Positions 16,238 to 25,555 of a stretch of DNA of 64,000 nucleotides are shown here, piece by piece; position 1 is the first letter of the stretch; each line of letters begins with the position of its first letter. The position numbers and the translations under genes were made by a program. The DNA is from Cellulosilyticum lentocellum DSM 5427 (GTDB taxonomy: Bacteria; Bacillota; Clostridia; Lachnospirales; Cellulosilyticaceae): the NCBI RefSeq assembly GCF_000178835.2, contig NC_015275.1, forward strand, positions 1 to 64,000. The letters run 5' to 3'. The notes beneath the pieces were generated by a model. That model saw only the letters and a list, made by a program, of their open reading frames with translations, was not told where the DNA came from and made no database searches.

Positions 16238-16705
16238 ATGAACAATTATCTTACACAACAAGACATTGATAATATGAAAAAAGAGATAGAATATAGAAAA
16301 GTAGTGGTAAGAAAACAAAGGAATGAAGAAGTTAAAGAAGCCAGAGCACATGGGGATTTGAGTGAGAATTATGAATACAAGGCCGCTAAACGTGAAAGAG
16401 GCAGGAATGAGGGGCGTATAAAATATTTAGAGAGAATGATAAAAACAGCAACTATCATTACTGATAATACAGAAGCAGGAGAAGTTGGACTAGGAAAGTT
16501 AGTAGATGTTTATTTTATAGAAGATGATATGAATATAGAGTATGAAATAGTTACTACTATGGAAACCGATGCTATAAATAATAAAATAAGTATTGAATCG
16601 CCTTTAGGAAAGATGATTTATAAAAAGAGAGTAGGCGATATAGTAAATATAGACTCTCCAGATGGAGAATATAGTGTACGTATACAATCGATAAGGAAAA
16701 GTTAG
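16238..16705 (+). CDS. greA: Transcription elongation factor GreA
   Basis: GreA enters the secondary channel of RNA polymerase and stimulates cleavage of backtracked RNA. The 155-residue product has an N-terminal coiled coil with the conserved acidic tip ARAHGDLSENYEYKAAKRERGRNEGRI and a C-terminal FKBP-like domain ending in GDIVNIDSPDGEYSVRIQSI. The length fits. GGGACAGG lies before the ATG. It stands alone after the rRNA operon terminator. The usual C-terminal SPxGxAL/GD motif is present as SPLGKMIYKKRVGDIV. Confidence 0.93.
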   Translation: MNNYLTQQDIDNMKKEIEYRKVVVRKQRNEEVKEARAHGDLSENYEYKAAKRERGRNEGRIKYLERMIKTATIITDNTEAGEVGLGKLVDVYFIEDDMNIEYEIVTTMETDAINNKISIESPLGKMIYKKRVGDIVNIDSPDGEYSVRIQSIRKS

Positions 16706-16796
16706 ATATAACATACTTAGTAGATAAATCTATTTATGGAGAATAAACAGCGACAAGCTAGAATATAATTTATAAATAGATTATGGGGGATGTTAT

Positions 16797-17120
16797 ATGA
16801 ATCAGATGGAGTTTAAAATACTTAAACGTGCGCAAGAGAATGCAAAAGAAATTGATAAACTAAAAACATTTTTAGCTAATCAAGGGGTTAATTTAACCCA
16901 AGTGAAGAAAAATCCTGAGAGATATCAAGAAATTATTAGGAGATATAGCAAAGATTGTGTTAATGTAGGTTTATTTGAAGAGAGTAGGGAACGATTGGAA
17001 ATAGAATTTAGTAGATTATGTGAATATCATAGAAAGAATGAGTCTATGTTAGTAGACCAATTTTATAATGTAGCTAAAGAGATTATACTCTCGACGCCAG
17101 AAGGAGATAAGAATAAATAA
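16797..17120 (+). CDS. Small conserved-looking helical protein, function unknown
   Basis: A 107-residue, charged, mostly helical protein with no membrane segment or signal peptide and no family I recognise. A GGGGG stretch precedes the ATG, the frame is clean, and a strong terminator overlaps its stop, so it is likely a real monocistronic gene. I see a single Cys pair region (YSKDCVNVG; SRLCEYHR) but no metal-binding pattern. Confidence 0.7.
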   Translation: MNQMEFKILKRAQENAKEIDKLKTFLANQGVNLTQVKKNPERYQEIIRRYSKDCVNVGLFEESRERLEIEFSRLCEYHRKNESMLVDQFYNVAKEIILSTPEGDKNK

Positions 17121-17155
17121 TGGACCAAGTTAGTTTAGCTTGGTCCATTATTTAT
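17119..17155 (+). terminator. Intrinsic terminator
   Basis: AATGGACCAAG (17119-17129) and CTTGGTCCATT (17139-17149) form a perfect 11-bp stem followed by ATTTATT. It starts at the stop codon of the upstream gene. Confidence 0.85.
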
Positions 17156-17258
17156 TCTTATTTTACTAATTACTTTAACTTTTAAGTCGTTTGTATTTGA
17201 AGCTATAGTAAGGTAAACTATAAGAAGTAATAATTAATAATAGAAAAGGGTTGATTAG

Positions 17259-18659
17259 GTGAATACACCTTTGTATGACAAATTACTACAATATAGTAAG
17301 TCAAAATTGGCATTTCATATGCCTGGGCATAAGTTCGGAATTGCTGCAGGACTTAATAATCTTAGTATAATTGAATTAGATAATACAGAAGCTATAGGTA
17401 TGGATAATTTATATGATGCACAGGGCATTATAAAGGAAGCAATGGAATTAATGGCTAATTTTTATGGATCTAAAGAAACATTATTCTTAACAAATGGTTC
17501 AACTAGTGGAATAATAGCAAGTATTTTATCTGTTTGCAAGGATGGTGATGAATTAATTATAGCAAGAAATTCTCATCATAGCGTTTGGAGTGCACTTATT
17601 TTAGGGGGAATTACTCCTATATATATTAGTCCACAGTACAGACCTGAAGACGATATGTTGGGAGAGATAAGTGCAGATATAATTGAAAAGGCGCTAATAG
17701 ATTATCCTAAGGCAAAGGGGGTATTAGTGGTTAGCCCTACTTACGAAGGGATAGTATCAGATATCAAAGAGATATCTAGAGTAGTTCATAAATATAACAA
17801 GGTACTTATTGTAGATGAAGCCCATGGTGCACATTTTGTATTAGGGAAAGATTTTCCTCTAAGTAGTATACATCAAGGAGCAGATCTAGTCATTAACAGT
17901 ATGCACAAGACTTTACCAGCACTTACACAAAGTGGGTTATTACATATATGTTCTGAACGAATAAGATATGATAATGTTATAGAAAGTCTTAGAATGATAC
18001 AAACTAGTAGCCCTTCATATATGATGATGGGGATTATGGATTATATAAGATCGTATATTATAGAAAACAAGAATAAGATACAACAGCAATATGTAGATGA
18101 ATTACTAGTATTTAGAAAAGAATTAAATGATCATCTTATGGTTTTAAGACTATTAGATATGGAAAAAGAAAAATATGATAAGAGTAAGATAATTATTTCA
18201 ACGATAGAATCTAACATAGATGGATATGAATTAGCTGACATACTAAATACAAGGTATGATATTTCAGTAGAGGCAGCATTAGAAACATATGTTATTTTAA
18301 TGACGACAATGGCAGATAATAGTTCGAATATGACAAGACTAAGAATAGCCTTAGAAGAGATAGATAAAGAACTAGAAGTAGGTAAGAGTAACAAAGGTAT
18401 AAATAACTTTATTGTATCAGACATTATAAAAGGATTTAATCCTAGAAAAATTTACTATAGTGATAAAGCATGGGTAGGTATTAAAGATGCAATAACAAGA
18501 AAATCAGCTAAAAATATCATGTTATATCCACCAGGGATACCTTTAGTTTGTATAGGAGAATTGATTGAACAGCAACATATAGATTTAATTTATTATTTTA
18601 AAGACAAGTTACAAGGTATTCAATTAATAGATGATGAAATATTGATTCATATAATATAG
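17259..18659 (+). CDS. Orn/Lys/Arg decarboxylase family, PLP-dependent (YaaO/SpeA type)
   Basis: A 466-residue fold-type I PLP enzyme that removes carboxyl from a basic amino acid, a step toward polyamines. Visible signatures are the N-terminal FHMPGHKFG, FLTNGSTSGIIAS, VDEAHGAHF (the Asp and His that hold the cofactor) and SMHKTLPALTQSGLLH with the PLP lysine (Lys217). The C-terminal domain has YPPGIPLVCIGE. It starts at GTG 17259 after AAAAGGG. In Bacillus the homologous yaaO also lies just before tmk-yaaQ-yaaR-holB, matching the order here. Which amino acid it uses cannot be read from the sequence. Confidence 0.88.
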   Translation: MNTPLYDKLLQYSKSKLAFHMPGHKFGIAAGLNNLSIIELDNTEAIGMDNLYDAQGIIKEAMELMANFYGSKETLFLTNGSTSGIIASILSVCKDGDELIIARNSHHSVWSALILGGITPIYISPQYRPEDDMLGEISADIIEKALIDYPKAKGVLVVSPTYEGIVSDIKEISRVVHKYNKVLIVDEAHGAHFVLGKDFPLSSIHQGADLVINSMHKTLPALTQSGLLHICSERIRYDNVIESLRMIQTSSPSYMMMGIMDYIRSYIIENKNKIQQQYVDELLVFRKELNDHLMVLRLLDMEKEKYDKSKIIISTIESNIDGYELADILNTRYDISVEAALETYVILMTTMADNSSNMTRLRIALEEIDKELEVGKSNKGINNFIVSDIIKGFNPRKIYYSDKAWVGIKDAITRKSAKNIMLYPPGIPLVCIGELIEQQHIDLIYYFKDKLQGIQLIDDEILIHII

Positions 18660-18819
18660 AATTTATATAAGCTAATAATTTTATATGAAATAAGATTAGG
18701 TTGTAGATGGGCTAAATGATTTCAAAAATAAGTAAATATATAAATTAAAGAATCATATCTAAAGTAAAACTAAGAAATAGTAGCATTTTAGTTTAAGAAT
18801 AAAATGTAGGGAGGTAATT

Positions 18820-19407
18820 ATGGGTAAAATATTTTGTTTAATGGGAAAAAGTAGTACAGGAAAAGATACTATTTTTGAAGCGCTAAAAAATGATAAGGTA
18901 TTAAATTTAAAGCCTATTGTACCCTATACAACAAGACCGCAAAGAACTAACGAATTAGATGGAGAAGCTTATTATTTCATAGATATAGAGAAGTTAGAGC
19001 ATTATACTCGAGAAGGAAAAGTTATTGAACAAAGATGTTATAAAACTATTAATGGAAATTGGTATTATGCCACTATAGATGATGGACAAATCGATTTGAA
19101 TAATAATAATTATATTGTTATTGTCACGTTAGAGGCATATAGTAATTTGTTAAAATACTTTAATATGGAAAATATCATCCCGATATATATAGAAGTAGAA
19201 GATGGTTTACGTTTGGAAAGAGCCTTAAGTAGGGAAAAGCAACAAAGTCAGCCCAACTATGATGAGTTATGTAGGAGGTTTTTAGCCGATAATAAAGATT
19301 TTAGTGAGGAAAGGCTCAATATTAATAGAATAACCAAAAGATATCAGAATTTAAACTTAGATCAATGTATTAAAGAGATTAAAGATAGAATAAGGACAAT
19401 TAGTTAA
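18820..19407 (+). CDS. Guanylate kinase-like nucleoside monophosphate kinase
   Basis: A 195-residue P-loop kinase. The loop is GKSSTGKD (residues 9-16), followed by VPYTTRPQRTNELDGEAYYFI, which is the guanylate-kinase GMP-binding region (TTRxxRxxExxGxxYxF). The C-terminal RALSREKQQ and DEL lid region also fit. Bacterial guanylate kinases are around 200 residues, so it is full length. In Bacillus the same spot between yaaO and yaaR holds thymidylate kinase. It could be the main Gmk or a second copy used for another role. ATG after GGGAGG. Confidence 0.8.
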   Translation: MGKIFCLMGKSSTGKDTIFEALKNDKVLNLKPIVPYTTRPQRTNELDGEAYYFIDIEKLEHYTREGKVIEQRCYKTINGNWYYATIDDGQIDLNNNNYIVIVTLEAYSNLLKYFNMENIIPIYIEVEDGLRLERALSREKQQSQPNYDELCRRFLADNKDFSEERLNINRITKRYQNLNLDQCIKEIKDRIRTIS

Positions 19408-19921
19408 TAATGTAATAAATTTAAACAAGTGATTAGATAGATAAAAGAATGGATATGCTTTAATTAGATTAAGAGTAAATTAGATATATATGTTTATAAA
19501 CTAGTATTTATATAGTATCTACATTGATAAGTTTATGTTTTTTATAATGGTATATAAGCCAAGTTCTATTTGAATGTAGGTGTTTGAGCCTATAAACTTA
19601 CATATGTATAAGTAAGCTTATGGGATTATAAAACTAGATTCATATCTATAAAGATCCATTGGTTTGTACAGAAAAGATTATATTTAAACAAGGATAATAA
19701 AAAATCCGATTCAAGAAAGCAATAAGTGTATTATAGATTAGGGGTTAGTTATAATATATAGTTTATATACTATAGAAGATAATATAAATATAGGTATAAG
19801 AATATATTATAAGTTAAAATAAGTCCATTAAGATAACGTACATGCTTGCAATTAATAGATTATTATCATAGAATAAATTGAAGGAAGTTGCATTAAAAAA
19901 GGGAAAGTGGGGGAATTTACT
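19408..19921. other. AT-rich spacer, no gene seen
   Basis: About 500 bases of very AT-rich DNA. It has repeated GTTTATA/TATAAAC strings and a possible imperfect hairpin near 19588-19632 but no open frame with a ribosome site, no terminator with a T-run and no RNA that I can name. Confidence 0.5.
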
Positions 19922-20368
19922 ATGGCTAACATACAAATTAATCAGGTTCAGATGCCAACTCTAAGAGAAATTTCTACAGTATCTGAAGCTAAGGTGGATA
20001 AAGGTTTTAAATTTACCCTACTGAGTCAAATTGATCAGTCAGAGCTTCAAGAAAAACTTAAGGAAATGGTTGACGAAATTACTAAGCAAGGTCAAAAAAT
20101 TTCAGAGCATATGGACATTAGAGATTTAAAAGTTTATAGGACGATGATTTCTAATTTTATTAATGAGGTAGTAGCAAATTCTCATAAATTTTCTCGAGAG
20201 AACTTTCTAGATAAAAGAGGTAGACATCGTGTTTACGGTATTGTTAGGCTAGTAAATGATAAGCTAGATGAATTAGCACAGGAATTAATTAGTTCAGAAA
20301 AAGACCAAGTTAATATTTTAGACCGTATCGGTGAGATACAGGGGTTAGTATTAGATATTATTACTTAA
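19922..20368 (+). CDS. yaaR: YaaR family protein (DUF327)
   Basis: A 148-residue helical protein of the YaaR family, which sits next to holB in most Firmicutes. It has the family pattern GFKFTLLSQID, DLKVYRTMISNFINEVVANSH and RHRVYGIVRLVNDKLDELAQELI. The function is not established. I chose ATG 19922, with GGGGGA 8 bases upstream. A GTG at 19907 is in frame but overlaps that ribosome site. A hairpin follows the stop (GTTCGTGAA/TTCACGAAC) and runs into ATTTTT. Confidence 0.88.
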   Translation: MANIQINQVQMPTLREISTVSEAKVDKGFKFTLLSQIDQSELQEKLKEMVDEITKQGQKISEHMDIRDLKVYRTMISNFINEVVANSHKFSRENFLDKRGRHRVYGIVRLVNDKLDELAQELISSEKDQVNILDRIGEIQGLVLDIIT

Positions 20369-20400
20369 TGTTCGTGAAGAGTTCACGAACATTTTTAATA
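20369..20400 (+). terminator. Terminator after yaaR
   Basis: TGTTCGTGAA and TTCACGAACA form a perfect stem right after the stop codon, followed by TTTTTAA. Confidence 0.8.
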
Positions 20401-20467
20401 CAATAAAATATGTATTTAGAGACGGATTAATAGGGTATTTAAAGTTTACTAAGATAAAAGGAGGGTA

Positions 20468-21487
20468 GTGAGGAATATTTCCTTACTGCGACTGGGAATG
20501 AAGGAATTTCAAGATATAATAGGTAATGAAGATGCAAAAGAATATTTCATTAAAGCATTAACTAAAAATCATTTATCCCATAGCTATATATTTGAAGGGC
20601 CTTATGGTGTAGGAAAAAAAACTTTTGCTAGAAAGTTAGCAAAGGCTATTTTGTGTGAGCAAAGAAAAAATGATAAGGCTTGTAATGAGTGCCAATCTTG
20701 CCATATGGTTGAAGTGGGAACTCATCCTGACATTATTACGATTGAAAAAGATACAAAGGTTATAAAGGTAGATAACATTAGAGAGAATATCGTAAGAGAA
20801 ATGGAGATTAAACCTTATCAGGCTGAACATAAAATTATTATTGTTAATGCAGCAGATACAATTAATGTACAAGGTCAAAATGCAATGCTAAAAACTATAG
20901 AGGAGCCACCTAGCTATGGTATTGTTATTTTAGTTTGTGAGAATTTAGCTAGCATGTTACCTACTATTAAATCTCGTTGTATAACAGTAAGATTTAATCC
21001 ATTAAGTAAGGAAAAAATGAGTTCATATTTGGAACGTAAAGGTATAAGTGGAGAAGAAAAAGAGGTATATACTAAGCTGTCAGAAGGTAGCATAGGTGTT
21101 ATCAATGATATTCTTCAAGATGAACTTTATTTACAACTTAGAAAGCAAAGTGTAGAGTATATAGAGAGACTAAATAAAGCCAACTTATTACAATTATATG
21201 ACTTAGTAAAGGAAATAACAGATCAAAAAGAAGACATTGAGAAAATTTTAGAATTTTGGTTGTTTTGGTATAGAGATATAGCAGTAATAAAGACCACTAA
21301 TAGTAGAGATTTATATTATTTGGATTACCAAAAACAGTTGTTGGACATGTCCCAAAAATTAACGTATAATAAAGTTAGTCAGAATATAGAATCGATTAAA
21401 CATGCAATTTTAGATATAAAGCAGAATATATATAGTACGTTTGTTATAGAGAATTTATTACTCAAATTGAAGGAGAGAAAAAAATGA
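20468..21487 (+). CDS. holB: DNA polymerase III delta-prime subunit
   Basis: The delta-prime subunit of the clamp loader opens and closes the sliding clamp with delta and tau/gamma. It shows the AAA+ fold with SHSYIFEGPYGVGKKTFARKLAKA, a zinc module (CEQRKNDKACNECQSC), the sensor region NAMLKTIEEPP and LPTIKSRC. The GTG at 20468 has an AGGAGG with only a 3-base spacer. ATG 20498 would give MKEFQDIIGNE, the usual family start, but has a poor ribosome site, so the start is open between the two (339 or 329 residues). The last four bases overlap the next gene (ATGA). Confidence 0.92.
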   Translation: MRNISLLRLGMKEFQDIIGNEDAKEYFIKALTKNHLSHSYIFEGPYGVGKKTFARKLAKAILCEQRKNDKACNECQSCHMVEVGTHPDIITIEKDTKVIKVDNIRENIVREMEIKPYQAEHKIIIVNAADTINVQGQNAMLKTIEEPPSYGIVILVCENLASMLPTIKSRCITVRFNPLSKEKMSSYLERKGISGEEKEVYTKLSEGSIGVINDILQDELYLQLRKQSVEYIERLNKANLLQLYDLVKEITDQKEDIEKILEFWLFWYRDIAVIKTTNSRDLYYLDYQKQLLDMSQKLTYNKVSQNIESIKHAILDIKQNIYSTFVIENLLLKLKERKK

Positions 21488-22380
21488 TAACTGTTATTGG
21501 TATAAGATTCAGACGTGCCGGTAAAGTCTATTATTTTGCACCCGAGGATAATGTGTTATATAATCAAGGGCAACATGCCATTGTTGAAACAGCAAGGGGA
21601 GTAGAATATGGAGAAGTGGTAATTCCTAATAAAGAGGTAGCAGAAGAAGAAGTGGTACAACCTCTAAAAAAGGTAATTCGATTGGCAACAGAAGAAGATG
21701 ATGAGAGATATAAGCAGAATAAAGTAAAGGAAAAAGAGGCCTTCTTTATTTGTAAAGAAAAGATTATCAAGCATCAATTAGATATGAAACTAATCGATGT
21801 AGAATATACTTTTGATAATAATAAAGTTCTATTTTATTTTACGTCTTACGAACGTGTAGATTTTAGAGAGTTAGTCAAAGAATTAGCTTCTATCTTTAAG
21901 ACACGTATTGAACTTAGACAAATAGGTGTAAGAGATGAAACTAAAATGTGCGGTGGTATAGGAATTTGTGGACGTTCTTTATGCTGCAACTCATTTTTAG
22001 GAGATTTTCAACCTGTATCTATAAAAATGGCGAAGGAGCAAAGTTTATCACTTAATCCTATTAAGATATCAGGAATCTGCGGTAGATTAATGTGTTGTTT
22101 AAAGTATGAACAGGATTGCTATGTTGAAATCAGAGGACGTCTACCTGTTGTAGGTGATATTGTTATAACACCAGATGGAAAAGGTGAAGTATTGTCTGTA
22201 AATGTTCTTCGTGAGCAAATTAAAGTAGCTGTTCAGAAGAAAGATAAAGATGAAAAAGAGGCAATTATGTATCATTCTACAGACCTTAAGATTGTTAAGA
22301 AGAAGAAATGTGGAGGTTGCCACAATGGAGGAGAAATAGACAAAGAGTATGAAGGATTTGACTTTAGTACGCTCGAATGA
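21484..22380 (+). CDS. ricT: PSP1 / YaaT (RicT) family protein
   Basis: A 298-residue member of the YaaT/RicT family. In Bacillus it forms the RicA-RicF-RicT complex that affects RNase Y-dependent mRNA maturation, competence and sporulation. The PSP1 core runs about 60-150. The cysteine-rich segment MCGGIGICGRSLCCNSFLGDF...ICGRLMCCLKYE, with a last KKKCGGC, matches the family's Fe-S ligand region. It overlaps holB by four bases and trmN-like by 32, so the three are translated together. AAGGAGAG lies before the ATG. Confidence 0.92.
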   Translation: MITVIGIRFRRAGKVYYFAPEDNVLYNQGQHAIVETARGVEYGEVVIPNKEVAEEEVVQPLKKVIRLATEEDDERYKQNKVKEKEAFFICKEKIIKHQLDMKLIDVEYTFDNNKVLFYFTSYERVDFRELVKELASIFKTRIELRQIGVRDETKMCGGIGICGRSLCCNSFLGDFQPVSIKMAKEQSLSLNPIKISGICGRLMCCLKYEQDCYVEIRGRLPVVGDIVITPDGKGEVLSVNVLREQIKVAVQKKDKDEKEAIMYHSTDLKIVKKKKCGGCHNGGEIDKEYEGFDFSTLE

Positions 22381-23110
22381 GAGAGTTGATGACTTAGAGA
22401 GAAATGGTTATAAATTAATACAAAATCCCGAGGTATTTTGCTTCGGGATTGATGCTATTTTATTGGCTCATTTTGCAAAGGTAAATAATCAAAGGCAGAA
22501 GGTATTAGATATAGGTACTGGAACGGGAATTATTCCTATTGTCATGCATGCTATTTATGGTAAAGGTCATTTTACAGGTATTGATATCCAAGAAGAAATG
22601 ATAGAAATGGCAAGCAGGTCCGTTAAGTTAAATGAAATAGATACAGATGTAACAATGAAGGTTATGGATATTAAAGATTATAAGGAACACTTTAGCACAG
22701 GCTATTTTGATATTATTACTTGTAATCCACCATATATGAAAGGACATGCAGGTCTTAAAAATGAACATCCTTCGAAAACCATTGCTAGGCATGAAGTAGC
22801 ATGTACATTAGAAGATATTATTTCTGCGACAAGCTATATGTTAAAATATGGTGGAAAGATGTGTATGATTCATAGACCTCATCGCTTGGTGGATATCTTT
22901 GCTACCATGAGACAATATAATATTGAACCAAAGGTTATGCGAATGATTTATCCTAAGCAAGGCAAGGAACCAACTATGGTATTAGTAGAGGGTGTTAAGA
23001 ATGGGAAACCTGAATTAAGGGTTCAATCACCTTTAACCGTCTATAATGAGGATGGCACTTATACTGATGAAATTAATGAGATTTATGGAAAAAAGGGCCG
23101 TCAAGAATAA
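22349..23110 (+). CDS. tRNA1(Val) adenine-N6 methyltransferase-like (YabB/TrmN6)
   Basis: A 253-residue class I SAM-dependent methyltransferase. It has the SAM-binding loop VLDIGTGTGIIPIVM, an acidic residue in TGIDIQEEMIEMA, and the catalytic NPPY motif of N6-adenine enzymes (TCNPPYMKG). The N-terminus ERVDDLERNGYKLIQNPEVFCFGIDAILLAHF is typical of the YabB/TrmN6 family, which modifies A37 of tRNA-Val in E. coli; the target here is inferred. It overlaps the RicT gene by 32 bases with a GGAGGAG 13 bases upstream. A very strong terminator follows at 23182. Confidence 0.88.
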   Translation: MKDLTLVRSNERVDDLERNGYKLIQNPEVFCFGIDAILLAHFAKVNNQRQKVLDIGTGTGIIPIVMHAIYGKGHFTGIDIQEEMIEMASRSVKLNEIDTDVTMKVMDIKDYKEHFSTGYFDIITCNPPYMKGHAGLKNEHPSKTIARHEVACTLEDIISATSYMLKYGGKMCMIHRPHRLVDIFATMRQYNIEPKVMRMIYPKQGKEPTMVLVEGVKNGKPELRVQSPLTVYNEDGTYTDEINEIYGKKGRQE

Positions 23111-23181
23111 GGCTTAGAATAAAAGCTCAGCCATGAAATGCATAAATACTCTATAAAATAGAAGAGGGATTTTTCTAAATA

Positions 23182-23236
23182 TAAAAGCGTTATATAACTA
23201 GTATAAATTTCTAGTTATATAGCGCTTTTATTTATT
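23182..23236 (+). terminator. Terminator of the yaaR/holB-side operon
   Basis: A 20-bp stem with a single G-T wobble (23182-23201 with 23211-23230) and a 9-base loop, ending in CTTTTATTTATT. It is unusually long for this window. Confidence 0.8.
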
Positions 23237-23693
23237 GAGATTAATAGACACTAATTTTTAAAAGCACTTTTTATAAGAAAGACATTTGCAGTATAAAAAA
23301 TAATAAAAATATTGAGCAAACTATAATATGGAAGATATGATTCGTATGTTTAATAAGGAGTAGGCAAATCTCTGAGGTATAAATAACATGATAAATATAG
23401 TAAATAAATTGAATTTATTAATCTATCATATCGGCAGGAGAAGATGTACAAATATGATATTTAATAGGAAATCTAGAATAGAAAATAGATATACTAGAGG
23501 AAAAAGGGTAGTAGCATAGTAGATAGCTTCATATAAAATAAATGGTGCATAGTAAAGATTAGTACTTTTATAAAATTAAATGGTGAGATAAGTGTGCTGC
23601 TATATGATCTTAAAATAATAAGTTCTATATAGGAGGGTATATAAATTTTAAAAAAGGCTATATAATATAAAAAGAGTATTAATACGAAAGATA
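23237..23693. other. AT-rich spacer, no gene seen
   Basis: About 450 bases of low-complexity AT-rich sequence before rsmI. I see no open frame, no RNA gene and no clear operator. A promoter for rsmI must lie here, but no pair of hexamers stands out. Confidence 0.5.
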
Positions 23694-23708
23694 AGAGAGG
23701 ACCATGAA

Positions 23709-24551
23709 ATGGATTATGGCATACTTACCTTATGTGCGACACCAATAGGTAATTTAGAAGATATAACATATAGAGCAGTTAGATTACTAACAGAAGCAGA
23801 TTTTATTGCAGCAGAGGATACTAGACATACAAAGAAATTATTAAATCATTTTGATATTCATACAAAATTAATTAGTTATCATGAACATAATAAAATAGAA
23901 AAAGGGCCAGAATTAATTCGTCTTTTAAAAGAAGGAAAAAATATCGTTTTAGTAACAGATGCAGGGACACCAGGTATTTCGGATCCGGGGGAAGATTTAA
24001 CTAGATTAGCATTAGAGGAAGGTATTACTGTAACTTCTGCACCTGGAGCAGTAGCAGGGATTACAGCACTTATTATTTCTGGACAATCTACAAGAAGATT
24101 TATATTTGAAGGTTTCTTGCCAACTAATAAAAAAGAAAAAGTTCAAGTTCTAGATAGATTAAAAGATGAAACAAGAACAGTAATTCTGTATGAAGCACCA
24201 CATCGTTTAATTAAGACTTTGGAAACCTTATATGAAGCAATAGGTGATAGAGGGATTACAGTAACTAAAGAATTGACTAAGAAGTACGAAACTGTATTGA
24301 AAACTACTTTATCAGGAGCTATTGGGCACTTTGAAATAGAAGAACCTAGAGGAGAATATGTATTAATTCTAGCAGGTAAAGATGAAAAAGAACTTCAAGA
24401 GGAAATCCAAGAAGGATGGAGTAACATGTCTATTGAAGAGCATATGAAAATCTATACCAGTAAAGGAATGGATGAAAAGAATGCGATGAAACAGGTAGCA
24501 AAGGATAGAGGTGTGAGTAAAAGAGATATTTATGCTGTTATTCATCAGTAG
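23709..24551 (+). CDS. rsmI: 16S rRNA (cytidine-1402-2'-O)-methyltransferase
   Basis: RsmI adds the 2'-O-methyl group to C1402 in the decoding centre of 16S rRNA. The 280-residue protein shows the tetrapyrrole-methylase fold and all family motifs: LCATPIGNLEDITYRAVRLL, AAEDTRHTKKLL, VTDAGTPGISDPGEDL, SAPGAVAGITALIISG and EAPHRLIKTLE, plus the C-terminal helical tail. AGAGAGGA precedes the ATG at seven bases. In Bacillus the same gene (yabC/rsmI) closes this origin-side block, so the context supports the call. Confidence 0.96.
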   Translation: MDYGILTLCATPIGNLEDITYRAVRLLTEADFIAAEDTRHTKKLLNHFDIHTKLISYHEHNKIEKGPELIRLLKEGKNIVLVTDAGTPGISDPGEDLTRLALEEGITVTSAPGAVAGITALIISGQSTRRFIFEGFLPTNKKEKVQVLDRLKDETRTVILYEAPHRLIKTLETLYEAIGDRGITVTKELTKKYETVLKTTLSGAIGHFEIEEPRGEYVLILAGKDEKELQEEIQEGWSNMSIEEHMKIYTSKGMDEKNAMKQVAKDRGVSKRDIYAVIHQ

Positions 24552-24701
24552 TGGTCGTATTTGTTAAAGAATAAGAATACGTAAAAAAGTAATATAAGTA
24601 TAAGTAATATAAATATAAGCAATATAAGATTGTTAACATTTTCATAAGCAGAGTTGATATAGCTAGAAATATATTTTTTATTAATTTAAGGGGGACAAGA
24701 A

Positions 24702-25394
24702 ATGAAGTACGAAATTTTGTATGAAAGGGCTTTTCCTATTGTAAAGTATCAATTAAGTAGAGGCGAACGAATCAAGGCAGAATCAGATGCCATGATAGGC
24801 ATGTCTAATACGATTGATATTACAGGAGGAACAGAAGGAGGCATTGTAAGAGGTCTTACACGTATGTTAGCGGGAGAGAGTTTCTTCTTTCAATATTTGA
24901 CTGCTGTCAGAGGGGATGGAGAAGTATTATTTGGACATCCTCTTCCAGGAGATATTATTGATGTAGAATTAGATGGGTCATATGGTTTACGTGTACAAAA
25001 AGATGGATTTTTAGCATCTACAGAAGGTGTTGAGGTAAGTACCAAAGCTCAAAATTTAGTTCGAGGTATGTTTTCAGGAGAAGGATTTTTCATTTTAAAT
25101 GTGAGTGGAAGAGGAACTGTGTTTTTAAGTTCGTATGGTTCTATTCATGCCATTAATTTAGAACCAGGAGAAGAGTACATAGTAGATAATGGACATCTGG
25201 TAGCATGGGCCGATTATATGCAATATAATATTGAAAAAGCTTCTAATAATGGCTGGTTAAGGAGTATTGCTTCTGGAGAATGTCTCGTATGTCGCTTTCG
25301 TGGGCCAGGAGTTGTATTAATTCAGACTCGTAATCCTAAAGGCTTTGATGGTTGGTTATGTAAAATGGGATTTACAAAGGCGAGTCATAATTAA
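24702..25394 (+). CDS. AIM24 family (TIGR00266-type) protein
   Basis: A 230-residue beta-rich protein of the AIM24 / TIGR00266 family, recognised by YQLSRGERIKAESDAMIGMSNTIDI, GGIVRGLTRMLAGESFFFQYLTA, an FSGEGFFILNVSGRGTVFLSSYG stretch and the end GPGVVLIQTRNPKGF. The fold is a trimeric double-stranded beta-helix. The role in bacteria is unknown. It has no signal peptide. AAGGGGGA precedes the ATG and a bidirectional terminator lies 53 bases beyond the stop. Confidence 0.88.
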   Translation: MKYEILYERAFPIVKYQLSRGERIKAESDAMIGMSNTIDITGGTEGGIVRGLTRMLAGESFFFQYLTAVRGDGEVLFGHPLPGDIIDVELDGSYGLRVQKDGFLASTEGVEVSTKAQNLVRGMFSGEGFFILNVSGRGTVFLSSYGSIHAINLEPGEEYIVDNGHLVAWADYMQYNIEKASNNGWLRSIASGECLVCRFRGPGVVLIQTRNPKGFDGWLCKMGFTKASHN

Positions 25395-25447
25395 ATATCA
25401 TTGTTAGCTTATTCATTAAGTATGTGTGTGAATTAAAATTGTTTATG

Positions 25448-25491
25448 GAAAAACGTCTTAATTAGGTTATAGCCTTTTTAAGACGTTTTTC
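25448..25491. terminator. Bidirectional terminator between converging genes
   Basis: GAAAAACGTCTTA (25448-25460) pairs perfectly with TAAGACGTTTTTC (25479-25491). With T-runs on both strands it can end the AIM24 gene (plus) and the histidine kinase (minus). Confidence 0.85.
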
Positions 25492-25555
25492 TATGTTCAT
25501 AAGAGAAATTTATTTAGGTATTTTTCTATTCAAAGAGTCCTTCACACTATTAGAA

